Shown in pieces: positions 15,459 through 23,629 of a stretch of 26,401 bases of DNA; within the stretch, counting starts at the first letter, position 1, and each line of letters starts with the position of its first letter. Both the position numbers and the translations under genes were made by a program. The notes under the pieces are model-generated. The model saw nothing but the letters and a program-made list of their open reading frames with translations. It made no database searches and had not been told where the DNA came from. The stretch spans positions 1 through 26,401 of the forward strand of contig JBFELO010000064.1 in the NCBI GenBank assembly GCA_041552055.1, read 5' to 3'. The DNA comes from JBFELO01 sp041552055 (GTDB lineage: Bacteria; Acidobacteriota; Thermoanaerobaculia; Thermoanaerobaculales; Sulfomarinibacteraceae).

Positions 15459-16519
15459 GCACGCGACGACCCCCCTGGGCTGCCGTCGCGGCACTGTCTC
15501 TGTCGGGCCTCCTCGCCGCCACCGGCGGAGCGCACGCCCAGGCCGATCTCACCGTCGGCGACGGAGCGGCCAAGCCCGCCGCGTCCGCCGAGGTTTCGAT
15601 CGAGGTGGTGAGCAGCCCTGGGGCCTCGGCGCTGCAGCTGGACATTCCGTTCGACGACGGTCTCTTGACCGCCGGCACACCGGTCGGGTCGGCCGGACTC
15701 GCCGACCACGTGGTGTCGCACGTGGAGCCTCAGCCCGGCCTGGTCAGAATCGTGCTCCACTCCCCCACCAACACGGCGCTGCCCACGGGCGAGGTGGTGC
15801 GCGTACCTTTCACGGCCAAGCCGGCTGCCACCGTTGGTGAGACCCCGCTGGCACCGATGGCCGTCGAGGTGGTCACTCCGGCCGCGGCCGTGGTGCTGCC
15901 GCTCACCCTGACACCCGGCAGCTTCCACATCTACTCGCTCGAGGCCGACCTCGGGCTGACCCTGGTGGCCGACCGTTCCCTGGTGGCGGACGGCGACCCC
16001 CTGGGCTACACCCTCGCGGTCGCCAACCCCGGACCCGATGCGGTAATCAGCGTCCAGGTCATGGACACGCTGCCAGCCGATCTGGTGTCGGTGAGCTGGA
16101 GCTGCACGTCGGCGGGCGGGGCCAGCTGTACCTCTGCCGGTTCCGGGGACGTGGCCGACACGGTGGACCTCCCGCTGAGCGGGTCCGCCACCTTCGCCAT
16201 CGCCGGCACGGTGAGCACCGGCGCGTCGTTCATCGACAACAGCGCCGACCTCCAGCTTCCCGACGAGATCTACGACCCCGAGCTCGCCGACAACAGAGAC
16301 ACGGTCACCGTCGACGTGTGCGTGGACGACGACCTGGTCCTGACCGGCTGGAACATCGGCGGCGCGGCGGTCTTCGACGCCTGCGTCACCCTCACCGCCG
16401 GGCCGAGCTTCAACGTCCAGGAGACCGGTGTCGTCACCCTGCGCTCCCTCGGAAGCGTCATCCTGCGCAACGGCTTCTCGGTGGAGACCGGCGGCTCGCT
16501 CACCATCTCCCTCCACTGA
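15455..16519 (+). CDS. Secreted cohesin-like / DUF11 / 3-coathanger stack protein
   Basis: A 354-residue exported protein, signal peptide AAVAALSLSGLLAATGGAHA. Residues about 30-155 look like a cohesin-type beta-sandwich: VSIEVVSSPGASALQLDIPF, a Pro-Gly-Leu-Val-Arg strand and VRVPFTAKP. Residues about 165-285 are a DUF11 repeat (LGYTLAVANPGPDAVISVQV, DTLPADL, ending NSADLQLP). The C-terminal 65 residues (VVTLRSLGSVILRNGFSVET and neighbours) resemble the 3-coathanger stack domain found at the ends of surface proteins. No sortase signal or membrane anchor is seen. The ATG at 15455 overlaps the stop of the dockerin-like gene (ATGA) and has a purine-rich AAGGGCGGG upstream. The expected role is scaffolding or adhesion outside the cell. 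The cohesin assignment rests on strand pattern and context, and a related immunoglobulin-like fold is the main alternative. Confidence 0.78.
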   Translation: MSTRRPPWAAVAALSLSGLLAATGGAHAQADLTVGDGAAKPAASAEVSIEVVSSPGASALQLDIPFDDGLLTAGTPVGSAGLADHVVSHVEPQPGLVRIVLHSPTNTALPTGEVVRVPFTAKPAATVGETPLAPMAVEVVTPAAAVVLPLTLTPGSFHIYSLEADLGLTLVADRSLVADGDPLGYTLAVANPGPDAVISVQVMDTLPADLVSVSWSCTSAGGASCTSAGSGDVADTVDLPLSGSATFAIAGTVSTGASFIDNSADLQLPDEIYDPELADNRDTVTVDVCVDDDLVLTGWNIGGAAVFDACVTLTAGPSFNVQETGVVTLRSLGSVILRNGFSVETGGSLTISLH

Positions 16520-16715
16520 CTCGGGGTGCCAGGTGTGCGCTTCATGCGCATCCGACAGCCTGACAGACACCGCCGGTGGCTCGTGGCGGGCGGGAACTAG
16601 TGTGTTGTTTCGCACCCACACGATGGTCGTAGTCGTCGTTCTTCTCCTCCCCGCGCGCCTCCTCCATAACCGGTTCCACACCGGCCACGAGACGAGCGCA
16701 GTGACCGAACCTGGA

Positions 16716-16940
16716 TCAGGCGTCCGGCTGACGGTCGGGAGGTCGATACTCGAGAAGATCTCCCGGTGTGCATTCGAGAACCTCGCACAGCCTCTCCAGG
16801 GTCGAAAAGCGGATCGCCCGTGCCTTCCCGGTCTTCAGCACCGAGAGGTTTTGCGTCGAGATGCCCACCCGTTCCGAGAGCTCGTTGAGCCGCATCTTGC
16901 GCCTGGCCAGCTGCACGTCGAGGTTGACCACGATCGGCAT
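16716..16940 (-). CDS. Small Cro/CI-type regulator (YozG-like)
   Basis: A 74-residue helix-turn-helix protein almost entirely made of the DNA-binding domain. PIVVNLDVQLARRKMRLNEL leads into the helix-turn-helix LSERVGISTQNLSVLKTGKA, then FSTLERLCEVLECTPGDLLE. This is the form of the YozG-like regulators that pair with DUF2975 proteins (yoaS/yozG in Bacillus subtilis). The start is the ATG at 16940, with AAGGGGG 6 nt upstream; it gives the conserved MPI-NLD N-terminus. It begins 10 bp after the DUF2975 stop, so it is the second gene of a two-gene operon. An inverted repeat overlapping the operon promoter (17553-17568) is the obvious candidate binding site. Confidence 0.9.
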   Translation of the reverse strand: MPIVVNLDVQLARRKMRLNELSERVGISTQNLSVLKTGKARAIRFSTLERLCEVLECTPGDLLEYRPPDRQPDA

Positions 16941-16950
16941 GGCATCCCCC

Positions 16951-17502
16951 TTAGATCGTGAGCTCGAGCTCGCGCTGCATCTCGCCGCGCTCACGCAACA
17001 GCTGCGCGAAGTTCCAGGTCAGGTAGGCGAGGATGAGCGCCGCAACCCCGAACGCCTGGGGGAACAGCAGCCGAGCGAACTCCATCATCCCGAGGCGCCA
17101 GCCGGAGATCGCGAACGGCCGGAAGGTGTCGCTCAAGAAGTAGGCCGGGAGGAACAGCAGATCCAGCACGCAGCTCGCCACCAACAGCCGCGCCAGACGG
17201 TCGAGCAGGGGGCACAGGCGGTCGGCGAGCTGCGGCGACCCACTATCGCCGCGCAGGATCGACAGCGACCGCGCCCCGTTCCAGTAGATCAGCACCCACA
17301 GGAAGGACCGGGTGAAGCCGAAGAGCAGGGCCAGGCTGACCACGATCTTCTTGCCGGTCGACACCGTCTCTCGCAGGTCCGGCCACACGTTGACCAGGTA
17401 CATCCCGAGCCCGAGCAGCTGAAACAGGAGCAAAGCCAAGACCAGGGCTGCGTAGACCCGCAGAGCTTTCTCCAAGGGGTCGAGGAATCCTCGAGAGTCC
17501 AT
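16951..17502 (-). CDS. DUF2975 family membrane protein
   Basis: A 183-residue inner-membrane protein with four predicted helices (about residues 15-38, 52-74, 103-122, 141-168). The C-terminal tail QLLRERGEMQRELELTI is the hallmark end of DUF2975 proteins. The ATG at 17502 is preceded by GGGAGG at 7 nt. DUF2975 proteins are almost always next to a small Cro/CI regulator, as here. A working idea for the family is a membrane partner that modulates or is controlled by that regulator, but the activity is unknown. It is transcribed from a promoter with near-consensus spacing about 40 nt upstream. Confidence 0.88.
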   Translation of the reverse strand: MDSRGFLDPLEKALRVYAALVLALLLFQLLGLGMYLVNVWPDLRETVSTGKKIVVSLALLFGFTRSFLWVLIYWNGARSLSILRGDSGSPQLADRLCPLLDRLARLLVASCVLDLLFLPAYFLSDTFRPFAISGWRLGMMEFARLLFPQAFGVAALILAYLTWNFAQLLRERGEMQRELELTI

Positions 17503-17551
17503 CGGCGTACCTCCCTGGGCAGCGGCGCCTCGAGGCCCCGCGCCTGTCTTC

Positions 17552-17580
17552 AATATAGATCTCTATATCATGTTTTACAA
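17552..17580 (-). promoter_or_regulatory. Promoter of the DUF2975-HTH operon with overlapping operator-like repeat
   Basis: On the minus strand a -35 TTGTAA (17580-17575) and a -10 TATATT (17557-17552) are separated by exactly 17 nt. A 7-bp inverted repeat, ATATAGA (17553-17559) and TCTATAT (17562-17568) around TC, covers the -10 and part of the spacer, a typical place for autorepression. Upstream lies an A-tract region (17581-17619) that could act as an UP element. Confidence 0.68.
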
Positions 17581-17584
17581 GTAT

Positions 17585-17602
17585 TTTTTCATGTTTTTCA
17601 TG
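17585..17602 (+). repeat. Tandem direct repeat TTTTTCATG
   Basis: Two perfect adjacent copies (17585-17593 and 17594-17602) lie inside a T-rich stretch just upstream of the minus-strand promoter. On the transcribed strand this reads as phased A-tracts. It may bend DNA or be a second regulator site. Confidence 0.55.
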
Positions 17603-17705
17603 AATTTTTTCGCTTTTTTGGTGATGTGACGGCTGCACACCTCGATCGCACCGAGGCCGGAGCGGCCGGCTGACCCTGCCGCGACCGTCGGACACGGTGA
17701 TCCGC

Positions 17706-17794
17706 GTGACACCGCAGGGGCTGGTGGTGAACGGCGGGTGGCTATCGGTCAGGACCGTGGTTGACCTACTCCGGCGCACCCCCTGCGGTGTCAC
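17706..17794. repeat. Perfect 15-bp inverted repeat, 59-nt spacer
   Basis: GTGACACCGCAGGGG (17706-17720) is exactly complementary to 17780-17794. The right arm covers the stop codon of the Nramp-like gene on the minus strand, so the hairpin would sit at the 3' end of that transcript. The spacer contains further short complementarity (CGGTC-AG-GACCG). No T-run follows the left arm. Terminator-like structure or repeat element; undecided. Confidence 0.55.
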
Positions 17795-18996
17795 CCGAGC
17801 ATCGCGAGCGCGCTCCCCGCGGCCGCGACCAGGCCTCGCAACCCGAGCGCCACGCACACCACGACCACCACGCCCATGGCCAGGTTCTGGGCGGACGTGT
17901 TGACTCCGTGATCGCCGAGGAGCTCCCGATCGTTCATGGTCATCCACAGGAACACGGCGATCAACGGCAGCACCAGCCCGTTGAACGCCTGCGCGAGGAT
18001 GATCGCCGGGATCGGCTGCACGCCGGTGATGCCGAAGACGACACCGAACAGCAGGACCCCGATCCACACCGCCCGATACCGGGGCGAGCCCTCTGCCCAG
18101 TCTCCTCCACTCCCACCCCCGAGCAGCGTCCGCGCGGTGATGGCGGCGGCCAGGGGCGCGGTGATGGCGGACGTGAACCCCGCGGCAAACAGCCCGACCG
18201 CCAGCGACACCTCCGCGCCACTCCCCAGCCTCTCGGCGAGTACCGCTGCCAGCCGCTCGTACTCCAGCCCACCTCCCAGCGCGCTGCCGACGACCAGGAC
18301 ACCCAGCGAGATCAGCCCCCCTCCGCCGACGGCCAGCGCGAGCCCCCACCTCATCTCTCCGAGGCGGTTGTCGCGCGCCAGGGCCGAACCCAGAAATAGG
18401 TTGTACGGAACAACAGTGGTGCCGACCAACCCCAGCACGAGCACGGTCGAGCCGGTCGGGATGCGGGGTGTGAGCAGCCCGGACACGAGCGCGGCCGGGT
18501 CAGGAGCCAGCCGGACAGCCGTAACCAGGAACGCGATGCCCATCACCGCGACGAGGGAACCGAGGGTCCGCGCGATCCAACGCGTGTTTCCGGTCGCCAA
18601 CAGGGCCGCGGCGAGCAGGCCGCAGACGACGGTCAGCGGTGCGGGGTGAGTGTCGAGCACCAGCCGTGCCCCGGCGACACCGCCGAGGAGGTTGCCCGCC
18701 TCGTAGGCGGCGCAGCCCAGAAAGACACCGCCTGCGAGCAGTGCCGGCACCCAGCCGGCTCGAATCGAGCCCGCGAATCGATGGCGGATCGCCGCGCCGA
18801 GCTCGTCCCCGGTGAGCACGGTGATGCGGCCCGAAGCCTCCTGCAACACCACGCAGGCAAACGTGGAGAACAGGAGCGCCCAGGCCAGTGAGAAGCCAAA
18901 ATCGCTGCCAGCCCGAGCGGCCGTGGTCACCGTGCCGGGGCCGATGAACGCCGCAGCGATCACCGACCAAAACAACAGGTTCATGAGGCGTTTCAC
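17791..18996 (-). CDS. Nramp-like transporter coupled to the oxoprolinase-type enzyme
   Basis: A 401-residue membrane protein of about eleven helices. TM1 reads AAFIGPGTVTTAARAGSDFG where Mn2+/Fe2+ Nramps have DPGN, and TM6 reads VGTTVVPYNLFLGSALAR where they have the Met-Pro-His metal site. The fold and pseudo-symmetry are kept, but the liganding Asp, Asn and Met are replaced by Gly, Thr and Val. A canonical divalent-metal mechanism is therefore unlikely. The start is GTG at 18996; it overlaps the TGA of the HyuAB gene (GTGA), giving tight translational coupling, and leaves a short N-terminus as usual. In Bacillus subtilis the Nramp-family gene ycsG lies among the genes for 5-oxoprolinase PxpABC, a similar association. 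I infer import of the enzyme's organic substrate; metal supply to the enzyme is the competing explanation. Confidence 0.86.
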   Translation of the reverse strand: MKRLMNLLFWSVIAAAFIGPGTVTTAARAGSDFGFSLAWALLFSTFACVVLQEASGRITVLTGDELGAAIRHRFAGSIRAGWVPALLAGGVFLGCAAYEAGNLLGGVAGARLVLDTHPAPLTVVCGLLAAALLATGNTRWIARTLGSLVAVMGIAFLVTAVRLAPDPAALVSGLLTPRIPTGSTVLVLGLVGTTVVPYNLFLGSALARDNRLGEMRWGLALAVGGGGLISLGVLVVGSALGGGLEYERLAAVLAERLGSGAEVSLAVGLFAAGFTSAITAPLAAAITARTLLGGGSGGDWAEGSPRYRAVWIGVLLFGVVFGITGVQPIPAIILAQAFNGLVLPLIAVFLWMTMNDRELLGDHGVNTSAQNLAMGVVVVVCVALGLRGLVAAAGSALAMLG

Positions 18997-21900
18997 GAGT
19001 CGGTCTCGCCGTAGCCCCCGCCGCCGGGCGTCTCGAGCACGAGTCTGTCACCCGGTTCGACGTCGCAGCCGTCGATGCCCGCGATATCCAGGCGGGTGCC
19101 GTCCGGTCGGATGATCACCTGGCGCCCGACCGCACCTTCAGCACCCCCGGCCATGCCGAAGGGTGCGCTTATCCGGTGCTGGCTGAGGATGGCGAGCTCG
19201 AGCGGCGCCAGGAACTCGATCTCACGCATCAGGCCGTCTCCGCCTCGCCATCTCCCTGCGCCTCCTGAGCCTCTCCTGATCGAGAATCGAATGAGGCGCA
19301 CCGGATAGCGGTGCTCGAGCACCTCGGGGTCGGTGGCGGCAGTGTTGGTCATGTGGGTGTGAACCCCGTCGGTGCCGTCGAAGCCGTTCCCGGCTCCGCT
19401 GCCGCCGGCCACCGTCTCGTAGTAACCGAACTCCTCGTTGCCGAAGCTGAGGTTGTTCATGGTTCCCTGGCTGCAGCCGGCCAGGCGCAACGCATCGATC
19501 AGGGTGTCGACAAGGCGCTGGCTGGTCTCGACGTTGCCTCCGACCACCGCGGGGCACCGCTCCGGATCGTCGACGAAGGGGGGGTTGAGCAGGCCCATGG
19601 GGATACGGATCTCGACTGGCTCCAGGAGACCCTCGTTGAGCGGGAGGTCGAACTCCACGAGCAGACGCATCACGTACATGATGACGCTGTGGACGATGGC
19701 CGGGGTCGCGTTGAGGTTGCCCGAGTGGACTCCTGAGCTGCCGGTGAGGTCGAGGATTGCCCGCTCTCCCGCGACCTCGAAGGTGGCCACGAGTGGTGCT
19801 CCGTCGTCGAGGAGCTGACGTCCTCGGTGAACGCCGTCGGGCAGCCGCCCCAGTGCCTGCCGGACCTGGTTCGCCGCGAGCTCTCGCAAGGCGCCCATGT
19901 GCTCGCACGCGTGACCGAAACCGACCGCGTCAGCGAGCTTCGCGAGCGCTTCGCGACCGCGGCCGATCGCTGCGAGCATGGCTCGCAGGTCGGTCAGGTT
20001 GTCGGCCAGCATGCGGGTCGGGTATGGCCCGGCGGTCAGCAGCTCCTCGATCCGAGTCCACCGGGACTCGCCGCCCTCGACCAGCATGGTCGGTGTGATC
20101 ACCACCCCCTCCTCGGCCAGCGAACGAGCGTCGGGCGGGACCGAGCCCGGGCGGACACCGCCGATCTCGGCGTGGTGAGCTCGGCAGGCCACGTACCCCA
20201 GCAGGCGGCCCGTCACGAATACCGGTGCCACCAGGGTCACGTCCGGCAGGTGGGATCCCCCGTACGCGGGGTGGTTGGTCACGGCAACGTCTCCCGGTGC
20301 CAGCGGACGGTGGGCCACCATCTCGCGGACACACAGCCCCAGGGCGCCCAGGTGGACCGGGATGTGGGGCGCGTTGACCACCAGGCGGCCTTCGGCGTCG
20401 AGCAGCGCACACGAGAAGTCTTCTCGCTCCTTGATGTTGGTGGAAATCGCGGTGCGCTTGAGCATCTCCCCCATCTCACCGGCGATGCTCTCGAATCGGT
20501 GGCTCATGAGCTCGAGCTCGACCGCGCGTGGACGACCGCGTGGGCCCGAGATACTCCGCCCCGCGTTGGCCGCATCCTCCAGCCGCACGCGTATGCCTCC
20601 GTCGCCGAGCCCGACCGCCCGCCAGCCGCACGGGACGACGAGCGCGCTGTGCGCCTGCTGGATGAGCGTGGGTCCCTGGATTGTCACCCCTTCGTCCAGG
20701 TCCCCGGCCTCGTAACGCGGCACCTCGCGCCACTCCCCATCGAGATAGCACCGCTGAAATCCCGAAGACCCGGCAGCCGTATCCTTCTTTCGACTGTCGC
20801 CCCCAGTTTTGGGGAGTTCCCGACGGCGGCTACGCAGAACGACCCGCAGCGACACCACCTCGATGGCCCGCGCGCCGGGCCGGTATGAGAACAGCCGGTA
20901 GTAACGTCTCTCGAACTCTGCCCCCAGATCACCGCCCGAAGGTTCGATCTCCAGCGTCGCATCCTGACCCACGTACCTCAGCTCGACGATGTGGCGAGGG
21001 CGGTCGATGTCGACGCGCTCGATGCCCTCGTCAGCCAGGGCGCGTTCGGCCTCGGTCTCGAGCGCCTTCAGCCACTCCGCGAGCCGATCGCCGACCTCCT
21101 CAAGCGGGCGCAGGACCTCGCGCTGAGCGAACCGCTCGATGACTGCATGACCGAGGCCCATCGCGCTCAGCAGTCCGGCGTCACCGGGCAGGATCACCTC
21201 CTCCATGCCCAGCAGCTCCGCGACCCGGCACGCGTGCTGTCCCCCGGCTCCTCCGAAGGCGACCAGGCCGTACCCCGCGGGATCGATTCCCTTGCGCACC
21301 GAGATGCGACGGATGGCCTCTGCCATGCGCTCGTCGGCGATGCGCAGCAGTCCCTCCAGGATCTCTTCGTGTCTCCCGGCGCCCGTCTCGGGGAGGTCCG
21401 CACACAGCTCCACGAACCGCTCCCTCGCGGCGTCGAGATCGATGGGGATCGGAAACCGCGAGGGCACCAATCGTCCGAGCAGCAGGTTGACGTCGGTCAG
21501 CGACAGCGGTCCGCCCATCCCGTAGGATGCTGGACCCGGGTCGGCGCCGGCGCTGTGGGGTCCGACCGCCAGCCGCCCCTGCTCCACCCGGCAGACGGAG
21601 CCGCCCCCGGCGGCCACGGTCTCGATGGCCAGGGCGGGCGCCGCGAGCCGGACCGGCCCCACCCGGTGCTCGAAGACGTACTCGAAGTCACCGTCGAAAC
21701 GCGCGACGTCGGTGCTGGTGCCACCCATGTCGAAGGCGATCACCGCGTCGAGACCTGCCTTGTGCCCCGCCATGGCTGCGCCGACCACGCCGCCCGCCGG
21801 CCCACTCAGGAGGCTGTCCATGGGCCGATAGCTCCGGCTGTCCACCAGGCCGCCCGCGCTGGTCATGACGTGGAGGGCGGCGTCCCCCACGCCGAGCCCA

Positions 21901-22790
21901 TCCCGTACTGCTCGGAGGTAATCGGAGATGATCGGCCCAAGGTAGGCGTCGGTGGTGGACGTCTGCGAGCGCCGCAGCAGACCCTGAAACGGGCTCAGGA
22001 CACTCGAACGCGCCACATGCGCGAAGCCCGCGTCGCGCAGCAGTGTTTCGAGAAGCTCCTCGTGTCGAGAGTCGCGCTGGCCGTGGAGCAGGGCGATGCT
22101 CGCGCAGTCGAAACCCCGCCCTCGCAGCTCGGCGATGATCGACTCCATGGCGGCGCGATCCAGCACCTCGATCACCGATCCGTCGGCGGCCAGACGCTCG
22201 CGAACACCCACGATCTCTTCCGGGAGCGGCTCAGGCCGCTGGATGTGCAGCGCGAAGAGCTCCGGCCTCCGCTGATCGCCGATCGCGAGCAGATCCTCGA
22301 ACCCTGCCGTGGTCAGGTGGACCGTCCGCGCGCCGCGCCTTTCGAGGAGCGCGTTGGTACCAGTGGTCGTCGCCAACCGCATGGCCACCGGAGGGAGTGC
22401 TTCGCCGAGAGGGGTTCCGGTCACCAGCCGGGTCGCCAGGAGCGGCGCCCCCTCACCGGATCTCAGCTCGACCGGAGAGCCGACCTCGAGCCTGGTCGGG
22501 TCTCGGTCGGCGGTCCCGAGTGACCCGGATGCGCCGTCGTGATCGACGATCTCGATCGAGGTGTCTTCGCCGAGGGGCGACATGCTGAAACCGGTCAGGA
22601 CTCCGTCCGGAAGATCCGCGGCCCATCGAAGCCAGACCCTGCCATCCCGGTCGATGCGATCGATCCGGTCGCGCAACGCGGCGCTCGACAGCACCTTGCA
22701 GCTCCGGTATCGACCCTCCGGATCGACCGCGATGCAGTCGGTGAAGGTACCGCCGGTATCGATCCAGATCTGCCAGGGTTGCTCGCTCAA
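18993..22790 (-). CDS. Fused hydantoinase/oxoprolinase (HyuA-HyuB) enzyme
   Basis: A 1265-residue cytoplasmic protein, comparable to eukaryotic 5-oxoprolinase (about 1290). Residues 1 to about 745 are the HyuA part: IDTGGTFTDCIAVD at 10-23 and AFDMGGTSTDVARF near 349, the two phosphate-binding loops of this ATPase fold. From about 755 the HyuB part begins (LMSHRFESIAGEMGEMLKRT) and continues to GGAGRWRGGDGLMREIEF and the Gly-rich end ETPGGGGYGE. The family performs ATP-dependent opening of cyclic amides (5-oxoproline to glutamate, N-methylhydantoin), and relatives carboxylate ketones. The exact substrate is not predictable here. The start is TTG at 22790, the first possible start giving the conserved N-terminus; the Shine-Dalgarno is modest (GGGAACGG). 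The gene overlaps the Nramp-like gene by 4 nt and lies 82 bp after the SnoaL-like gene. Confidence 0.93.
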   Translation of the reverse strand: MSEQPWQIWIDTGGTFTDCIAVDPEGRYRSCKVLSSAALRDRIDRIDRDGRVWLRWAADLPDGVLTGFSMSPLGEDTSIEIVDHDGASGSLGTADRDPTRLEVGSPVELRSGEGAPLLATRLVTGTPLGEALPPVAMRLATTTGTNALLERRGARTVHLTTAGFEDLLAIGDQRRPELFALHIQRPEPLPEEIVGVRERLAADGSVIEVLDRAAMESIIAELRGRGFDCASIALLHGQRDSRHEELLETLLRDAGFAHVARSSVLSPFQGLLRRSQTSTTDAYLGPIISDYLRAVRDGLGVGDAALHVMTSAGGLVDSRSYRPMDSLLSGPAGGVVGAAMAGHKAGLDAVIAFDMGGTSTDVARFDGDFEYVFEHRVGPVRLAAPALAIETVAAGGGSVCRVEQGRLAVGPHSAGADPGPASYGMGGPLSLTDVNLLLGRLVPSRFPIPIDLDAARERFVELCADLPETGAGRHEEILEGLLRIADERMAEAIRRISVRKGIDPAGYGLVAFGGAGGQHACRVAELLGMEEVILPGDAGLLSAMGLGHAVIERFAQREVLRPLEEVGDRLAEWLKALETEAERALADEGIERVDIDRPRHIVELRYVGQDATLEIEPSGGDLGAEFERRYYRLFSYRPGARAIEVVSLRVVLRSRRRELPKTGGDSRKKDTAAGSSGFQRCYLDGEWREVPRYEAGDLDEGVTIQGPTLIQQAHSALVVPCGWRAVGLGDGGIRVRLEDAANAGRSISGPRGRPRAVELELMSHRFESIAGEMGEMLKRTAISTNIKEREDFSCALLDAEGRLVVNAPHIPVHLGALGLCVREMVAHRPLAPGDVAVTNHPAYGGSHLPDVTLVAPVFVTGRLLGYVACRAHHAEIGGVRPGSVPPDARSLAEEGVVITPTMLVEGGESRWTRIEELLTAGPYPTRMLADNLTDLRAMLAAIGRGREALAKLADAVGFGHACEHMGALRELAANQVRQALGRLPDGVHRGRQLLDDGAPLVATFEVAGERAILDLTGSSGVHSGNLNATPAIVHSVIMYVMRLLVEFDLPLNEGLLEPVEIRIPMGLLNPPFVDDPERCPAVVGGNVETSQRLVDTLIDALRLAGCSQGTMNNLSFGNEEFGYYETVAGGSGAGNGFDGTDGVHTHMTNTAATDPEVLEHRYPVRLIRFSIRRGSGGAGRWRGGDGLMREIEFLAPLELAILSQHRISAPFGMAGGAEGAVGRQVIIRPDGTRLDIAGIDGCDVEPGDRLVLETPGGGGYGETDS

Positions 22791-22872
22791 AGGCCGTTCC
22801 CGGGGAGGAGTGTACCCCGCCGTCGAATGGGTCCACCGATCCGCGCTGCCACGACGACCGAGCGCCTGCGGG

Positions 22873-23502
22873 CTAGAGCCTCGAACGCACCGAGCGCAGG
22901 ATAGACGACATCAGCGGTACGAACTCGGCCAGCGCCCCCGACGAGTCCCAGTAGTCGCGGTGGAAGACGACCTGCCCATCCGGGTCGACGCGTAGATGGG
23001 ACACCCCGGGTGCCGTGACCTGCTTCGACCCTTTGCGGTTGGTGAAACGCATGTCCCATCTGACGTAGATCTCGGCGCCACTGTGCGCGACATCGTGCAC
23101 CTCGATCGCGACCTCCCCCGCCGCCTCGGCGCTGCGCACCAGGTAGGAGGCGATGTCCTCGATGCCGCGGACCTCGACGAAGCCGTCGTTGAAGTACGCG
23201 TCGTCGGCGTACACCTCGCGCGCCCGCTCGCCGATGGTGGTTGCGTCGAAGTCCTGGAACAGCGCCACGAACCGCTCGACGGCGGCACGCGCGATCTCGG
23301 CCCCGTTGCCGTCCGCGCGCAGCGCCCGCGACTCGGTGTCGGACAGCGCCCGACTCGCCTCCGCCAACGGCACGGACTTCGGTGAACTCGCGCACGACAC
23401 CATCGCCACGAGTGCTGCCAACATCACCACACCCCCAAGCGCGGCCATGACGAGATCGCGCACCAGCGGTCGCGCCGATCGCTTTCCCCTGTTGCTCGCC
23501 AT
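22873..23502 (-). CDS. SnoaL/NTF2-like exported (lipo)protein
   Basis: A 209-residue protein. Residues 13-40 form an export signal ending in MVSC (C37), a borderline lipobox, so it may be lipid-anchored or a membrane-tethered periplasmic protein. The mature part has the cone-shaped NTF2/SnoaL fold pattern: an initial helix (VERFVALFQDF), DDAYFNDGFVEVRGIEDIAS, then strands VAIEVHDVAHSGAEIYVRW, MRFTN and VVFHRDYWDSSGALAEF. SnoaL-like domains include cyclases, isomerases and pure binding proteins; an exported version suggests ligand binding, but this is open. The ATG at 23502 has GGAGG 5 nt upstream. It sits in the minus-strand row between the cupin gene (127 bp) and the HyuAB gene (82 bp). Confidence 0.82.
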   Translation of the reverse strand: MASNRGKRSARPLVRDLVMAALGGVVMLAALVAMVSCASSPKSVPLAEASRALSDTESRALRADGNGAEIARAAVERFVALFQDFDATTIGERAREVYADDAYFNDGFVEVRGIEDIASYLVRSAEAAGEVAIEVHDVAHSGAEIYVRWDMRFTNRKGSKQVTAPGVSHLRVDPDGQVVFHRDYWDSSGALAEFVPLMSSILRSVRSRL

Positions 23503-23629
23503 GGTCGCCTCCGTTCCGTGGCGGCGCCGCCGCCTGCCACACTGCCTCTGGCTATGCCACGGCGGACGCCGTTTATTCCAGTTGAACCGACTCCACCTCC
23601 GAGCACACGAGCCGTTGTCCCGGGGACGC

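Noticed and set aside
16536..16550. Hairpin TGCGC-TTCAT-GCGCA after the cohesin-like gene as a terminator
   Set aside because: The stem is only 5 bp, without a T-run; too weak to call.
15230..16681. 483-codon minus-strand open frame opposite the cohesin-like gene
   Set aside because: The plus-strand frame has a signal peptide, DUF11 motif and ATGA coupling; the antisense frame is compositionally odd and motif-free.
20991..22523. 510-codon plus-strand open frame opposite the HyuAB gene
   Set aside because: It lies antisense to well-conserved HyuA sequence, is rich in Arg, Gln, His and Pro, and has no recognisable motif or ribosome site.
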